Assembly: GCA_951813575.1 (NCBI GenBank)
Contig: OX638375.1
Span: 3,624,752-3,688,751, forward strand
Reading direction: 5' to 3'
Length of the DNA: 64,000 nt
Origin: Candidatus Binatia bacterium
GTDB taxonomy: Bacteria; Desulfobacterota; Binatia; UBA9968; JAJDTQ01
The position numbers were made by a program, and so were the translations under genes. Shown here one piece after another: positions 28,795 through 38,873 of this stretch. Each line of letters starts with the position of its first letter. The stretch's first letter is position 1. The notes beneath the pieces were generated by a model. The model was not told the DNA's origin. It worked only from the letters and a program-made list of their open reading frames with translations, and searched no databases.

Positions 28795-28866
28795 TCAGTA
28801 TTCGAGCAGTACGGCGATGGCGAGGCTGACGGCGATGGACAGACCTATGACGAGCCAGACTTCCAA
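28795..28866 (-). CDS. 23-residue predicted transmembrane peptide
   Basis: Starts at a TTG at 28866 with a perfect AAAGGAGGT (28871-28879 on the other strand) four bases upstream, and stops at 28795. The peptide is MEVW followed by one uninterrupted hydrophobic stretch (LVIGLSIAVSLAIAVLL) and ends EY, so it would form a single membrane helix. The size resembles small helper subunits such as KdpF or CydX, but no partner gene is adjacent and the sequence is not recognised. It is alone in its unit, convergent with fdsA and served by the promoter at 28886-28914. Confidence 0.55.
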   Translation of the reverse strand: MEVWLVIGLSIAVSLAIAVLLEY

Positions 28867-28885
28867 GACGACCTCCTTTAAGTTA

Positions 28886-28914
28886 AATCTAACAAAAAAA
28901 GTTCTATAAGTCAA
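28886..28914 (-). promoter_or_regulatory. Predicted sigma70-type promoter for the 23-residue peptide
   Basis: Reading the minus strand, TTGACT (28914-28909), a 17-base spacer and TAGATT (28891-28886) form a good -35/-10 pair. The start codon would lie about 20 bases after the -10, with AAAGGAGGT between. The surrounding 200 bases are much richer in A and T than the rest of the window. Confidence 0.5.
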
Positions 28915-29186
28915 ACTTACAGAACTGATTCTACGAAACCAGTTCCCCGATTCAGAGTGAATCCGAAGACGGCGCGCACCGGAAACAGTCGCTTCAACGC
29001 AGATGGGAAAGGACTCCCGGCGACCGGGAGCTCAGACGGCTGACAACTCGTGACGTCTTTTTAAATTTAACTGGTTAGAGGGCTTTTTTCAAGTAGAGTG
29101 GATGGATCCGCCGGTCATTTTTTCAAATTGGCTAAAACGGTTAACGTTACCGTCGGCGGAGTTGCGCGGTGTTTCGTATCGGGTCC
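28915..29186. other. AT-rich intergenic stretch upstream of the small peptide
   Basis: No open reading frame is convincing here. It contains a 7-bp hairpin at 29014-29030 (CTCCCGG and CCGGGAG), TTTAAATTTAA near 29060-29070 and the palindrome TAACGTTA near 29142. It could hold operator sites for the peptide promoter or the 3' end of the LemA operon transcript, and a small RNA cannot be excluded. Composition is unlike the flanking genes. Confidence 0.4.
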
Positions 29187-29759
29187 TCAGAAGCTCACTT
29201 TCGGCGTCTCTTTGGCCGCTTCCTCCACCCTGAAGTATTCGGCCTTCTCAACGCCGGCCAGGTCCGCGTAGAACCGGCCCGGCAGCTTTCGCACGAACGT
29301 GTTCACCGCGGTGACGCGGTCGTTGAACCGCTTTCGTTCCACCGCCAGGCGGTTCTCGGTTCCTTCGAGCTGGTCCTGGAGCTTCAGGAATGACTGGTTG
29401 GACTTGAGCTGCGGGTATTGTTCCCGAAGCACGAGCAGCCGGGACAATGCCCGCTCGAAGCCGACGGCGGCCTGGGCCTTCTGGTTGACCGTGTTCGCCT
29501 GGAAGTAGGCCTTGCGGGCGTTGGCCACGCCCAGGAAGATTTTCTCCTCCTGCTTGGCGACCCCCTTGACCGTTTCCAGCAAGTTGGGAATCAGCTCGAA
29601 GCGCCGTTGGAGCTGGTTCTCCACCTGCGCCCACTGGTTCTTGACCCCCTCGTCCAGGGTGATGGCGCGGTTGTAGCCGCTGAGGACGCAGCCGCCCGCC
29701 AGCAACACCATCCCGACGACCGCGGCCAGGAACACCAAAAGAACTCTCAATGCGCTCAC
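29187..29759 (-). CDS. LemA family protein
   Basis: A 190-residue membrane-anchored coiled-coil protein. An N-terminal hydrophobic helix (VLLVFLAAVVGMVLLAGGC) is followed by the LemA core: SGYNRAITLDEGVKNQWAQ, LQRRFELIPNLLETVKG and the C-terminal FNDRVTAVNTFVRKLPG. LemA proteins commonly pair with TPM-domain proteins, as here (TPM gene just upstream), and may act in envelope maintenance, but the molecular role is unsettled. GTG start with a GGGGGGA ribosome binding site. Confidence 0.9.
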   Translation of the reverse strand: MSALRVLLVFLAAVVGMVLLAGGCVLSGYNRAITLDEGVKNQWAQVENQLQRRFELIPNLLETVKGVAKQEEKIFLGVANARKAYFQANTVNQKAQAAVGFERALSRLLVLREQYPQLKSNQSFLKLQDQLEGTENRLAVERKRFNDRVTAVNTFVRKLPGRFYADLAGVEKAEYFRVEEAAKETPKVSF

Positions 29760-29806
29760 GGTATATCCCCCCTACGAATATACAGTATGCACGAACATCC
29801 GAGGCG

Positions 29807-30661
29807 TCACCAACCGGCTCCACCCCCTCCTCCGCCGAAGCCGCCGCCTCCTCCGAAGGAGCCGCCGAAACCGCCCCCCAGGCCTCCTCCAAAACCGCCT
29901 CCGAAGCCCCCGCCCATGGGCGACCCCCAGGAACGCCCGCCGCCGAGGAGGCTCCCGAGGACGGCCCCCATCAGAAGGCCGGAGGCGGCCCCCCGGCCGC
30001 CCCAGGCGGTGCGATGGCGCCGCCGGCGCAGGGAGCCCAGGAAGAACAGCATCAAGAGCAGCGGCATCAGCGAGCCGCCGATGCCGGCGCCGGTGACGCG
30101 CCGGCGACCGCCGCGGATCCGGTAGTCGGGCGCGCCGGTAAGCTTCACCCGCGCCGCGTCCGCCACCCGGTTGGCCGTGGCGACGGTGAGGGCCAGCAAC
30201 CCCTGGGCGTACTGCCCCTTGCTGAAGAAATCCTGGGCGACCCGCCTGGAGGCCGTCCCGGCCCAGGAGTCAGGCAGCACCCCCTCCAGGCCGTAACCCG
30301 TATGGACGCGCACCCTTCGCTCCTTGACGGCCAGCGCGATGAGGGCGCCGTTGTCCTTGCCCCTGCGCCCCAGCTTCCAGGCCTCCGCGTGGCGTTGCAC
30401 GAAACCGAAGAAATCCTCCCCGTCGGTGGTGCGTACGGTGAGGACCTTGACCTGGGCCGTGGTCTTCTGTTCCAGCTCCCGCAGCCAACCTTCCATCCTG
30501 CGTTGAGTGTCGGCGTTGATGAGCCCGGCGGTGTCCACCACGTACGTACCGGGATCCTTGACCGTGACCGCTGCGCCCGCCGCCGGGGCGAGCAGGGCCA
30601 GTGCGGCAAGACACGCGGCCAGCGCCGGACCGAGAGGGGACAAGGTGTGCCTACCAGGCAT
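29807..30661 (-). CDS. TPM-domain (YgcG-type) exported protein with Gly-rich tail
   Basis: A 284-residue protein with a signal peptide ending near AAGA at about residue 29, a TPM domain (VVDTAGLINADTQRRME, QVKVLTVRTTDGEDFFGF, NGALIALAVKERRVRVHTG, GYGLEGVLPD), a transmembrane helix near 208-222 and a C-terminal tail of GGGFGGG repeats. The TPM domain is probably outside the cytoplasm. It overlaps the upstream gene by 11 bases and is followed by lemA, the common TPM-LemA pairing. The Gly-rich tail may be a flexible surface segment. Confidence 0.88.
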   Translation of the reverse strand: MPGRHTLSPLGPALAACLAALALLAPAAGAAVTVKDPGTYVVDTAGLINADTQRRMEGWLRELEQKTTAQVKVLTVRTTDGEDFFGFVQRHAEAWKLGRRGKDNGALIALAVKERRVRVHTGYGLEGVLPDSWAGTASRRVAQDFFSKGQYAQGLLALTVATANRVADAARVKLTGAPDYRIRGGRRRVTGAGIGGSLMPLLLMLFFLGSLRRRRHRTAWGGRGAASGLLMGAVLGSLLGGGRSWGSPMGGGFGGGFGGGLGGGFGGSFGGGGGFGGGGGGAGW

Positions 30662-31373
30662 TGATGTGGGTCCTCAGGGCGTCCACGTCCGCGTAAAGGG
30701 TCTTGAACTCCTCCCATCCGTGACCGCTGCTGTTGTCGACGGCGCTTCGAACCCCCGGCAGCGACCGCTCAATGCCCCCCTCGACGGCCGCCACCACCTC
30801 CAGCGCCGCCCTGGGCTCGGTATCGCCGTGCAGCCACAGCAATCCACGCAGGGACCGCAGCAGGCGCTCCCCCACGTCCACCTCCACGGTGGTCAGGGCC
30901 TTGTCCCGGCCCGCCGCGGCCAGCAGCGCCTGCCGCATGCCGAGCTGGATGGTCTTGATCTCCCGCTCGCATTCGTGCCGCACGTCCGCGGCCTGGAGGG
31001 GCAGCTCCCGGAAGTAGTCCTCGCCGAACACGCAGATGTGGTGCTGGGCGATCTCCAGGAACTCGAGCGGGAAGGTATCCTTGGACGCTTCGATGTACTC
31101 GGGCGTCATGATGAGGGGTGCGGCGATGCGCGCCTTTCCCAGGCGCGGACCCTGCCGCGCCAACCGGTGCAGCATGTCCAGATCCACGTCGCCCACCACG
31201 AACACGCTCCGGGCCGTGTGGGACCGTGGATTGAAGGTGCCGGCGGCAATGGCGCCGAACAGCGTCAGCGACCGGGTGCTGTCACCGGCGAGCTCCTTCA
31301 GGGTCCCGGCGTAGCGCCCGAGCGGCGTGCGCATGGATTCCGGTGCGCCTTCCAGGTTGTATTCTTCCAGCAT
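30651..31373 (-). CDS. Nucleotidyltransferase-fold protein with degraded active site
   Basis: A 240-residue protein. SLTLFGAIAAGTFNPRS followed by VFVVGDVDLDMLHRLA, then IMTPEYIEASKDTFPLEFLE and HHICVFGEDYFREL, has the layout of minimal nucleotidyltransferases. In active members the first motif is GS with a SD.DL pair; here these are GA and an uncharged VFVVG, so catalysis is unlikely. The helical C-terminal half is HEPN-like in composition. ATG at 31373 follows GGAGG. It leads the operon with TPM and lemA. The assignment is from pattern only. Confidence 0.55.
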   Translation of the reverse strand: MLEEYNLEGAPESMRTPLGRYAGTLKELAGDSTRSLTLFGAIAAGTFNPRSHTARSVFVVGDVDLDMLHRLARQGPRLGKARIAAPLIMTPEYIEASKDTFPLEFLEIAQHHICVFGEDYFRELPLQAADVRHECEREIKTIQLGMRQALLAAAGRDKALTTVEVDVGERLLRSLRGLLWLHGDTEPRAALEVVAAVEGGIERSLPGVRSAVDNSSGHGWEEFKTLYADVDALRTHINAW

Positions 31374-31457
31374 GTCCTGTCGCCTCCGTTGGCCGAATTT
31401 CACCTCGCTCCACTGTACCCGTAAACCGCCGGTTCCGACAGCCGGGCCGGTGTTCGG

Positions 31458-31487
31458 TTGAATATGCGGCGCTCCGTGGGATATTCT
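31458..31487 (+). promoter_or_regulatory. Possible sigma70-type promoter of clpP
   Basis: TTGAAT (31458-31463), an 18-base spacer and TATTCT (31482-31487), followed 14 bases later by GGAGGG. It lies in the divergent gap between the nucleotidyltransferase-like gene and clpP. Confidence 0.4.
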
Positions 31488-31512
31488 GGATCGACGGTCA
31501 GGAGGGTTGAGA

Positions 31513-32118
<606 letters not shown>

Positions 32119-32163
32119 CGCGGAGGCGGCCGGAGCGCCGGAAGGGCAGGGGACGGCCGCGCG

Positions 32164-33273
32164 TCAGCCGAAGCGCGCGGGCGAGAAGTTCGGGTCCTCG
32201 TCCGCTCCGAACAGCACCCGGGCGGCCAGAGAGCCCACGGCGGCGCTGGTGGTGACGCCGTGCCCGCCGAGCCCGGCGACCCAGAAGAAACCCTCGATCC
32301 CGGGGTCCCAACCGATGACGAAGCGGTTGTCGTCCGTGAACGTCCGGAGCCCGGCCCAGTAACGCCCGATGGGGACGTCGGGGAAGTCGGGGTAGGCGGC
32401 GGCCAGTCTCTCCGCCAGAAGCTCCAGGGCCTCGGGGCGGGTCGGAGGGTCGCCGGGCGCCACCTCGTCCTCGTCGCACGGGCACAGCATCAGTCCCCCG
32501 GAGCTCGGCTGGAAGTAGACCTCGTCGGAGACGTTGAGGACGAAGGGCCAGTCGGGCTTGACCCAGTCCAGCGGCGGAGTCACGAACAGGTGCCGCCGGC
32601 GCGGGTGAAACGCGATGGGCACGGCGCCGGCCATGACCCCCACGGGTCCGGCCCAGGGTCCGGCCGCGTTCACCACCACGTCCGCCTCGACGAAACCCTG
32701 GTCCGTGGCGACCCCGTGCACGCGTCCCTCGCCGGCCCGTACTTCCGTCACCGTCGCACCGTAGCGAATCACCGCGCCGCCGCTCTGAGCCGTCTTGAGA
32801 TAGCCCGACAAGAGCGCCGCGATGTCGATGACGCCGTCCGAAGCGCACCACACGGCACCGTCCAGAACGCCGCCCTCGATGAGCGGCATGGCCGCCACGG
32901 TCTTCTCGGGAGACCAGCACTCCACATCGAGGCCGCGCTCGCGCGCCAGCTCCGCGTCGCGGCATACGGCTTCCCACTGTTGGCCGCGTCCGACGATCAG
33001 GGAGCCGATGGCGTTGTAGGAAACCGGAACCGGCCAGCCCGGCGGGGGGTTGCGGATGAATTCGGCCGACCGCGCGGCCAAGTCCCCCACCGAGGGTTCG
33101 GACAGGACCTGGCGTATGAACCCCGCGTTCCGGCCGGAGGAGTGGAAGCCGGGCACCGCCTCCTGCTCCAGGATCACCACCCGCCGGGCGCCCTGGAATG
33201 CCAGGTGACACGCCGTCGCGGCTCCCGCGAACCCGGCGCCTATGATGACGTACCGTGCATCCTCGGGCCGCAT
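32164..33273 (-). CDS. FAD-dependent amine/amino-acid oxidase (DAO family)
   Basis: A 369-residue flavoenzyme with the FAD motif YVIIGAGFAGAATACHLA at the N-terminus, SSGRNAGFIR (where FAD can be attached or bound in this family), DVVVNAAGPWA, and the C-terminal GFFWVAGLGGHGVTTSAA. It resembles sarcosine/glycine oxidases and related dehydrogenases acting on secondary amines or amino acids. It is directly downstream of a threonine aldolase on the same strand, so a glycine-linked substrate is plausible. No strong ribosome binding site is visible. Confidence 0.85.
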   Translation of the reverse strand: MRPEDARYVIIGAGFAGAATACHLAFQGARRVVILEQEAVPGFHSSGRNAGFIRQVLSEPSVGDLAARSAEFIRNPPPGWPVPVSYNAIGSLIVGRGQQWEAVCRDAELARERGLDVECWSPEKTVAAMPLIEGGVLDGAVWCASDGVIDIAALLSGYLKTAQSGGAVIRYGATVTEVRAGEGRVHGVATDQGFVEADVVVNAAGPWAGPVGVMAGAVPIAFHPRRRHLFVTPPLDWVKPDWPFVLNVSDEVYFQPSSGGLMLCPCDEDEVAPGDPPTRPEALELLAERLAAAYPDFPDVPIGRYWAGLRTFTDDNRFVIGWDPGIEGFFWVAGLGGHGVTTSAAVGSLAARVLFGADEDPNFSPARFG

Positions 33274-33290
33274 GTGGGCGTCCACCAACC

Positions 33291-34324
<1,034 letters not shown>

Positions 34325-34328
<4 letters not shown>

Positions 34329-35278
34329 GGCGTGTCCTGACCGGCGGCGGGCACCTTGAAGTTCCGAACCACCTGGCCGGACCTTCCGGCCGGAGGAAGC
34401 TCCTCGCCGTTCAACAAGAGCCGGACCCCTCCGGCGTTGCCGAAAGTGATGACGAAACCGGTCTGGGCCGCCAACGTCCTGCTTTCACCGGGCTCCAGGA
34501 GCATGTCCTTGGGCCGTTGGTCATCGATCCAGACCCGCAGCCACGCTTTCTCGTCGGCCGCGATGGTCAGGGTGTGGTTGCCGGTTACGCCGGGCCGGGC
34601 GTCTGCCGTGTCCGGCGTTGCCGCCGCTGTTGCCTCGGGGGTTGAAACCGCGGCGGCCGGGTCCTCCGTGGCGGTCACGGGCGCGCCGGTCTCGGCCGGC
34701 GGTTTGGGGTCGGGCGCCGGCAGGGTGGCCGCCAGCCGAACTTCCGGGGGAGCGGTCTCGTCGGCTTCAGGTTGCAGCACGGAACTGTTGGCGTCGCCGG
34801 GCTCGGGTTTTGGTACGGCGGCCGTCGATGGCGGCGCAACGGATTCCTCCGCCGGCGGGGCGGGAGCGGGCGTCGACACGACCGCCGGCCGTTCCAGGGT
34901 CGGCCATTCGAATTCGACGAGTCCCGGAACCAGCGTGTAGACACCCACGCCGGCGGCCACCACGGCTGCGGCGCCGCCGACGACGACGGCGCGCCACGGG
35001 CGTCGGCGCGCGGGCGGCGCCGTTGCCTCGGGGGCTTCCAGACGACGGTTCTCACGGACGAACTGCGCCGCGAGGGTTTCGACCTCCACCTCGAGATAGG
35101 TGGCATAGTTGCGCAGAAAGTGGACCATGTAGAGACGATCGGAAACCAGACGATCGTCGCCGCCGCCTTCGAGGATTTCGAGGTAGTAGCGCGGGATGCG
35201 TGTCTCCTCCTCCACCTGCCCCAGCGTCAGCCCCTTCTGCTCCCGCGCTTCACGGATATAGTCGCCAGTTCCGCTCAC
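34325..35278 (-). CDS. rodZ: RodZ-like protein (HTH, TM helix, DUF4115)
   Basis: A 317-residue bitopic membrane protein of the cell-shape factor type. Residues 1-75 form a Cro/XRE-like helix-turn-helix ([20 protein letters not shown]), 97-117 a transmembrane helix, 120-225 a Pro/Ala/Thr-rich linker, and the end a DUF4115 beta domain with [20 protein letters not shown] and [15 protein letters not shown]. In model bacteria RodZ links MreB to the elongation machinery. mreB is not in the window. It overlaps ltaE by four bases. Confidence 0.87.
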
Positions 35279-35356
35279 CGTCTCCGGAATCCCTTTTCGT
35301 GTTTGTGGTGCATGGATGTGTTTCCAGTCAGATATATAAAAGTTTTCCCATGGGCA

Positions 35357-36346
35357 CTAGTTCGCGCCCTCGTATATGGGCCCACCCGGATAGAAAGCGG
35401 CGAAGCGTTCGTTCAGGATCGGGTTGTAGAGAAGCTGCCGGAGCTTTCGTCCCTTGAGCTCGCCCTCCACGGCTTCGCCGCGCAGCCACGACCACAGGCT
35501 TCCGGTCTCGTCGTCACGCAGCAGCACGTTGCCGTCGGCGTCCTTGCGTTCCGACTGCGTGAACGTCAACACCCGTCCGTCGAGCTCCCGGCGCCAAGCC
35601 GTGCCCGTGGCGTCGCCCGGCGAATAGTACACCACCACCTTCGCCCCATTGAACGCGTCGTTGACCAGGTTCTTTCTTGCCAGCGCTCCGTAGGGGTAGA
35701 GCTTGGCCTTGAGCTTCACCACCACCGCAAGCCCGAGGATGTCGCTCTGGAAGGGGCCGACGTAGGTGCCCATGAATCCGCCCCGGCGGTAGCCGGGCAG
35801 CACCCTGGTGTCGGGATAGCTCTTCTTCCAGTTGGCCCAGCTGGTTACCGTGGACGGCATGAAATCCAGGCGTTTGCCCTTGAGGGGTCCGTGCACGGCC
35901 TCGCCCGTGACGTGGACCCACAACGATTCCGTCCGCCGGTCGTACATGATGAACGATTGTTCGTAGAGAATGCCCGCGTGCCCGAAGCTCAGCACCCTGT
36001 CGTCGAGTTTGCGTCTATACACGATAGACGTTTGGCACAGGGGTCACCAGGAGACCGCGATGGGCACCCCTCCGATGGTGTCGTTGCCGAGCTCGTGGAC
36101 TCCCATGATGGTGATGGGATACGCCTTGGCCTCGCCGTTGTGGGCCACGCCGATGATCACGTCCCGGTCGAAGATGACCTGCTGCTTTTCCGCTTCCGCG
36201 GCGTTCAGCATCTCGGGGTCGTCGAAGACCGGAAACGCGCCCCGAGGCACCGCCTGGAAGCCGATGGGCGGGCCCGCAGCCGTCGCCGCCGCCAGAGTGG
36301 TCAGCATGATGGCGGCCAGCCAGGCCGTCGCTGATTTGCGGAGCAT
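35357..36346 (-). CDS. DUF3179 protein, probable selenoprotein (Sec101 from in-frame UGA)
   Basis: A continuous 329-residue reading broken only by TGA at 36046-36044. A Sec signal peptide (WLAAIMLTTLAAATAAG) leads into FPVFDDPEMLNAAEAEKQQV, AKAYPITIMGVHELGNDTIG and GVPIAVSW, then UGA, then PLCQTSIVYRRKLDDRVLSFG and the rest of DUF3179. The family has Cys at the UGA position (WCPLC), so the codon gives a U-x-x-C redox-like pair. A perfect hairpin 13 nt downstream fits a bacterial SECIS element. GAGGTGA precedes the ATG. If selenium were not inserted, the product would be a 100-residue exported stub. Function of DUF3179 is unknown to me. Confidence 0.8.
36012..36030 (-). promoter_or_regulatory. 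Candidate bacterial SECIS hairpin
   Basis: On the coding strand, CGTCTAT, loop CGTGT, ATAGACG form a perfect 7-bp stem whose loop is 21-25 nt after the UGA and contains GU. This is the distance and loop type that SelB recognises in bacteria. The stem is built from TCT, TAT and AGA codons, which are unusual for this GC-rich gene, suggesting that RNA structure constrains them. Confidence 0.65.
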
Positions 36347-36369
36347 GGATTCACCTCGTTTCCCTTCAT

Positions 36370-36394
36370 GTCACGGTTCAACGACGACCGTGAC
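36370..36394 (-). promoter_or_regulatory. Stem-loop between the SDR gene and the DUF3179 gene
   Basis: GTCACGGT (36370-36377) and ACCGTGAC (36387-36394) pair around a 9-base loop. It lies after the SDR stop and before the DUF3179 start on the minus strand. No T-run follows, so it may be a weak terminator or an operator. Confidence 0.4.
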
Positions 36395-36439
36395 TCCTGT
36401 CTTCATTATCTACCATTACGGGGCCTGAGGCCACCGGGC

Positions 36440-37171
36440 TCACTTGCGGTGGAACCCGAGGACCTCTCCGGTGATGTAGTCGCTGTCGCTGGACGCGAAG
36501 AAGACGAACGCGGGCGCCACGGTCTCGGCAGGGGCCGGGTTGGGCCGGTGGTCGGGAATCCCCTCGCGCCCGCGGAACTCGGCGATGGCGTCGGTCATGC
36601 GCGTGTCGGCTATCGGCGAGATGCAGTTGACCTGGATGTTGTGGGGCTTCATTTCGTTGGCGACGTTGAAGGTCAGGGTGATGATGCCGCCCTTGGCGGC
36701 GCCGTAATCGGATACGCCGTTGGACGGCCGCAGCGCCGCCGGGCCGGTGAGGTTGATGATCTTGCCCGAGCGTTGCCGTTTCATGACGGGTAGCACGGCC
36801 TGCATGCCGTTGAAGGTGCCCTTGAGGTGGACCCTGATGGTCTCGTCCCACTGCTCCTCGGTGATGTCCTCGAACCGCTTGAGTGTGAGGACCCCGGCGT
36901 TGTTGACCAGGATGTCGAGCCGGCCCCAGCGTTCCTCCACCTCCCGCACCAGCCGGTCCACCTCCGTCCGCCGGCCGACGTCCACCAGCCGCGCGATGCT
37001 TTCGGCGCCCAGGGCCGTGAGCTCGTCCTGGACCGAGTCGAGGGCGGCCTGGTCCCGCACCCCGGCGACGGCCAGGATGGCGCCCTCACGAGCGAACGCC
37101 AGCGCCACCGCCCGGCCGATGCCGCGGCTGGCGCCGGTGATGATGGCCACCCTTCCTTCAAGCCGGCCCAT
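36440..37171 (-). CDS. Short-chain dehydrogenase/reductase (SDR)
   Basis: About 243 residues, classical SDR. The NAD(P) site VAIITGASRGIGRAVALAFA, the LVNNAGVLTL motif and the catalytic YGAAK near residue 155 are visible. The usual active-site Ser region reads NLTGPAALRPS, so Thr may replace Ser. The ATG at 37171 overlaps the aminotransferase gene by 14 bases (a GTG at 37177 is also possible), indicating translational coupling and a shared pathway. Substrate unknown. Confidence 0.85.
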   Translation of the reverse strand: MGRLEGRVAIITGASRGIGRAVALAFAREGAILAVAGVRDQAALDSVQDELTALGAESIARLVDVGRRTEVDRLVREVEERWGRLDILVNNAGVLTLKRFEDITEEQWDETIRVHLKGTFNGMQAVLPVMKRQRSGKIINLTGPAALRPSNGVSDYGAAKGGIITLTFNVANEMKPHNIQVNCISPIADTRMTDAIAEFRGREGIPDHRPNPAPAETVAPAFVFFASSDSDYITGEVLGFHRK

Positions 37172-38537
37172 GTGCACGCCCCCCTCTTCTCGCCAGTTCG
37201 TTCACCGTCTGCGCCAGTCTTTGGCACAGTTCCGGCAGGTCGGCGCTCTCGACGCTGCAGAAAGCGATCCGTAGCCCGTTCATGCTGTCCCCGTCGAACG
37301 GCACGGTGCCGATGCCGTGCTCGTCGAGCAGGTGGTTGGCGACGTCCGTCGCACGGAGCCCCGACTCGGGCCGCAGGGTGATGAAGCAGAAGAAGCCGCC
37401 CTGAAACGGTTCGACGGTAACGAGATCCGTATCCATCCTGCCGAGTTCGTCCTTCAGGGTCCGGTACCGCTGCTTCAGGAGTTCGAATGTCCGGTGCCGT
37501 TCCACCACCAGCCGCTCCATCTGCTCCATGGCCTTGGTGGCCACCGATTGGGCCACCGTCGAGTTGTTGGAGAACAGGCCGCGGTTGACTCCGGCGAACT
37601 TGTTGTCGATCTCCGAGGCCAGGGTCCCGGCGTCGTCTCCGGACCGCCACTCGTCGGGACAGGCCAGCGTGATGGTGCCGGCCCGGGCGCCGTACCAGAG
37701 GAGCTCCTTGGTCACGCCGTCCAGTTTCACCGGCAGAAGGTTCGGCCTTGGCCGGCACAGGTAGAACAGCGACGACTGCATGGCGTCGGGGTCGTAGACG
37801 TAGCTCTCGTAGGCATCGTCGAACAGCAGCACCAGCCGCTTCGGAGTCTCCTCCGCGAGTCGATCCAGCGACTCCGCCAGCCGCCGGCCGGCCGCCGCGG
37901 ACGGACAGAACCCGGTGGGGTTGTTGGGGAAGTTGAGCAGCACCACGGCGGTGTCCTGTTCGAGCCACACCCGTCGGATGGCCGAGACGATCCCGGCCAC
38001 GTTGAGGTCGCCGCCGTCGAACAGCGGGAAGTCGGCGATGCGAATGCCCAGGTTCTTTCCCAGCACGTGGTCGTAGTTCTCCCAGCGCCGGTCGGCCGTG
38101 ATGATGGCGCGGCCCGGGTCCACGAACATCCGCGCGGCGATGCTGATGGCGGCGGTGATTCCCGGGGTGAGGATCGGCGGATGCAGTTGTCGTTCGAGCC
38201 GTTCGGATTCGTCGCCCGCCCGCGCCAGGATCCACTTCCTCCAGGCCGAGCGGAAGGCGGGTGTGCCCGTCTCCGGCGTGTACGGAAAGATTTCCTCGGT
38301 TTCAAGCCCGTTGAAGAAAGAATGGATCAGGGGCGCGCAAAGCGTGATCTCGCGCTCGCCGCCGTCTGGGTACACCGCGCTTTCCGGTCCCCGGGCCGAG
38401 CCGATGGTGGCGTTGATGCGGGCCTTGGCTTTGGCCTTGCGGGTCCAGTAAAGGATCCCCTGGGGGTTGTGGATCGTTTTCCCGTATTCGGAGAAAAACT
38501 CCATGGCTCCGGTACGGGTCAGTGCGGGAAAGTCCAT
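37158..38537 (-). CDS. PLP-dependent aminotransferase, class I/II fold
   Basis: A 459-residue fold-type I PLP enzyme. LTPGITAAISIAARMFVDPG begins the cofactor region, VLLNFPNNPTGFCPS is the substrate-loop signature, VLLFDDAYESYVYD supplies the Asp and Tyr that hold the pyridine ring, and the Schiff-base Lys lies in LDGVTKELLWYG. It is longer than ordinary aspartate aminotransferases at the N-terminus. Start at the ATG at 38537 preceded by GAGG. Paired with the downstream SDR gene. Confidence 0.85.
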   Translation of the reverse strand: MDFPALTRTGAMEFFSEYGKTIHNPQGILYWTRKAKAKARINATIGSARGPESAVYPDGGEREITLCAPLIHSFFNGLETEEIFPYTPETGTPAFRSAWRKWILARAGDESERLERQLHPPILTPGITAAISIAARMFVDPGRAIITADRRWENYDHVLGKNLGIRIADFPLFDGGDLNVAGIVSAIRRVWLEQDTAVVLLNFPNNPTGFCPSAAAGRRLAESLDRLAEETPKRLVLLFDDAYESYVYDPDAMQSSLFYLCRPRPNLLPVKLDGVTKELLWYGARAGTITLACPDEWRSGDDAGTLASEIDNKFAGVNRGLFSNNSTVAQSVATKAMEQMERLVVERHRTFELLKQRYRTLKDELGRMDTDLVTVEPFQGGFFCFITLRPESGLRATDVANHLLDEHGIGTVPFDGDSMNGLRIAFCSVESADLPELCQRLAQTVNELARRGGRAHGPA

Positions 38538-38873
38538 TGGCTGCCTCGGCTCCAGTCTATTTCGGTGGCTCTTTTCGGGCGGGTTTGAAACGGATGATTC
38601 GCCCAGGAACAATCCACACATGGTCAACACGGTGCCTGCGGGTGGCTTGGTGACGATTCAAGTGTACCAATACGACCGAACCCGCATCGTCCGGCACCTG
38701 TGACGCCGAATCGGATGCAATATAGCACATGCGGCAGGCACCGGTCATGTCTGTCCCGGGTCCGTCCAACACGCGCTTACCCTCGATCGCGGGCAGCTGT
38801 AACGGGCAACTGAGGTGGTCCTGGTCTACAGGACAGGAAGGCGGCAGAGATCAAGTGTATTCGGTATGATGGA
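38538..38873. other. Intergenic region, upstream of the aminotransferase gene
   Basis: No supported gene. On the minus strand TATATT at 38724-38719 is a good -10-like hexamer, but I see no matching -35. The region must hold the promoter of the aminotransferase-SDR pair and the 3' end of the RND gene transcript (that gene ends at 38874). Confidence 0.35.

Noticed and set aside
29014..29030. Hairpin CTCCCGG/CCGGGAG as a rho-independent terminator
   Set aside because: No T-run follows on either strand and the stem is only 7 bp.
29750..30125. A plus-strand frame rich in PPPPKPP that looks like a proline-rich protein
   Set aside because: It is the complement of the Gly-rich tail of the TPM protein, whose signal peptide, TPM domain and start are clear.
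38467..38703. A 78-codon plus-strand frame in the gap upstream of the aminotransferase
   Set aside because: It partly overlaps the aminotransferase start region antisense, and has no ribosome binding site or recognisable sequence.
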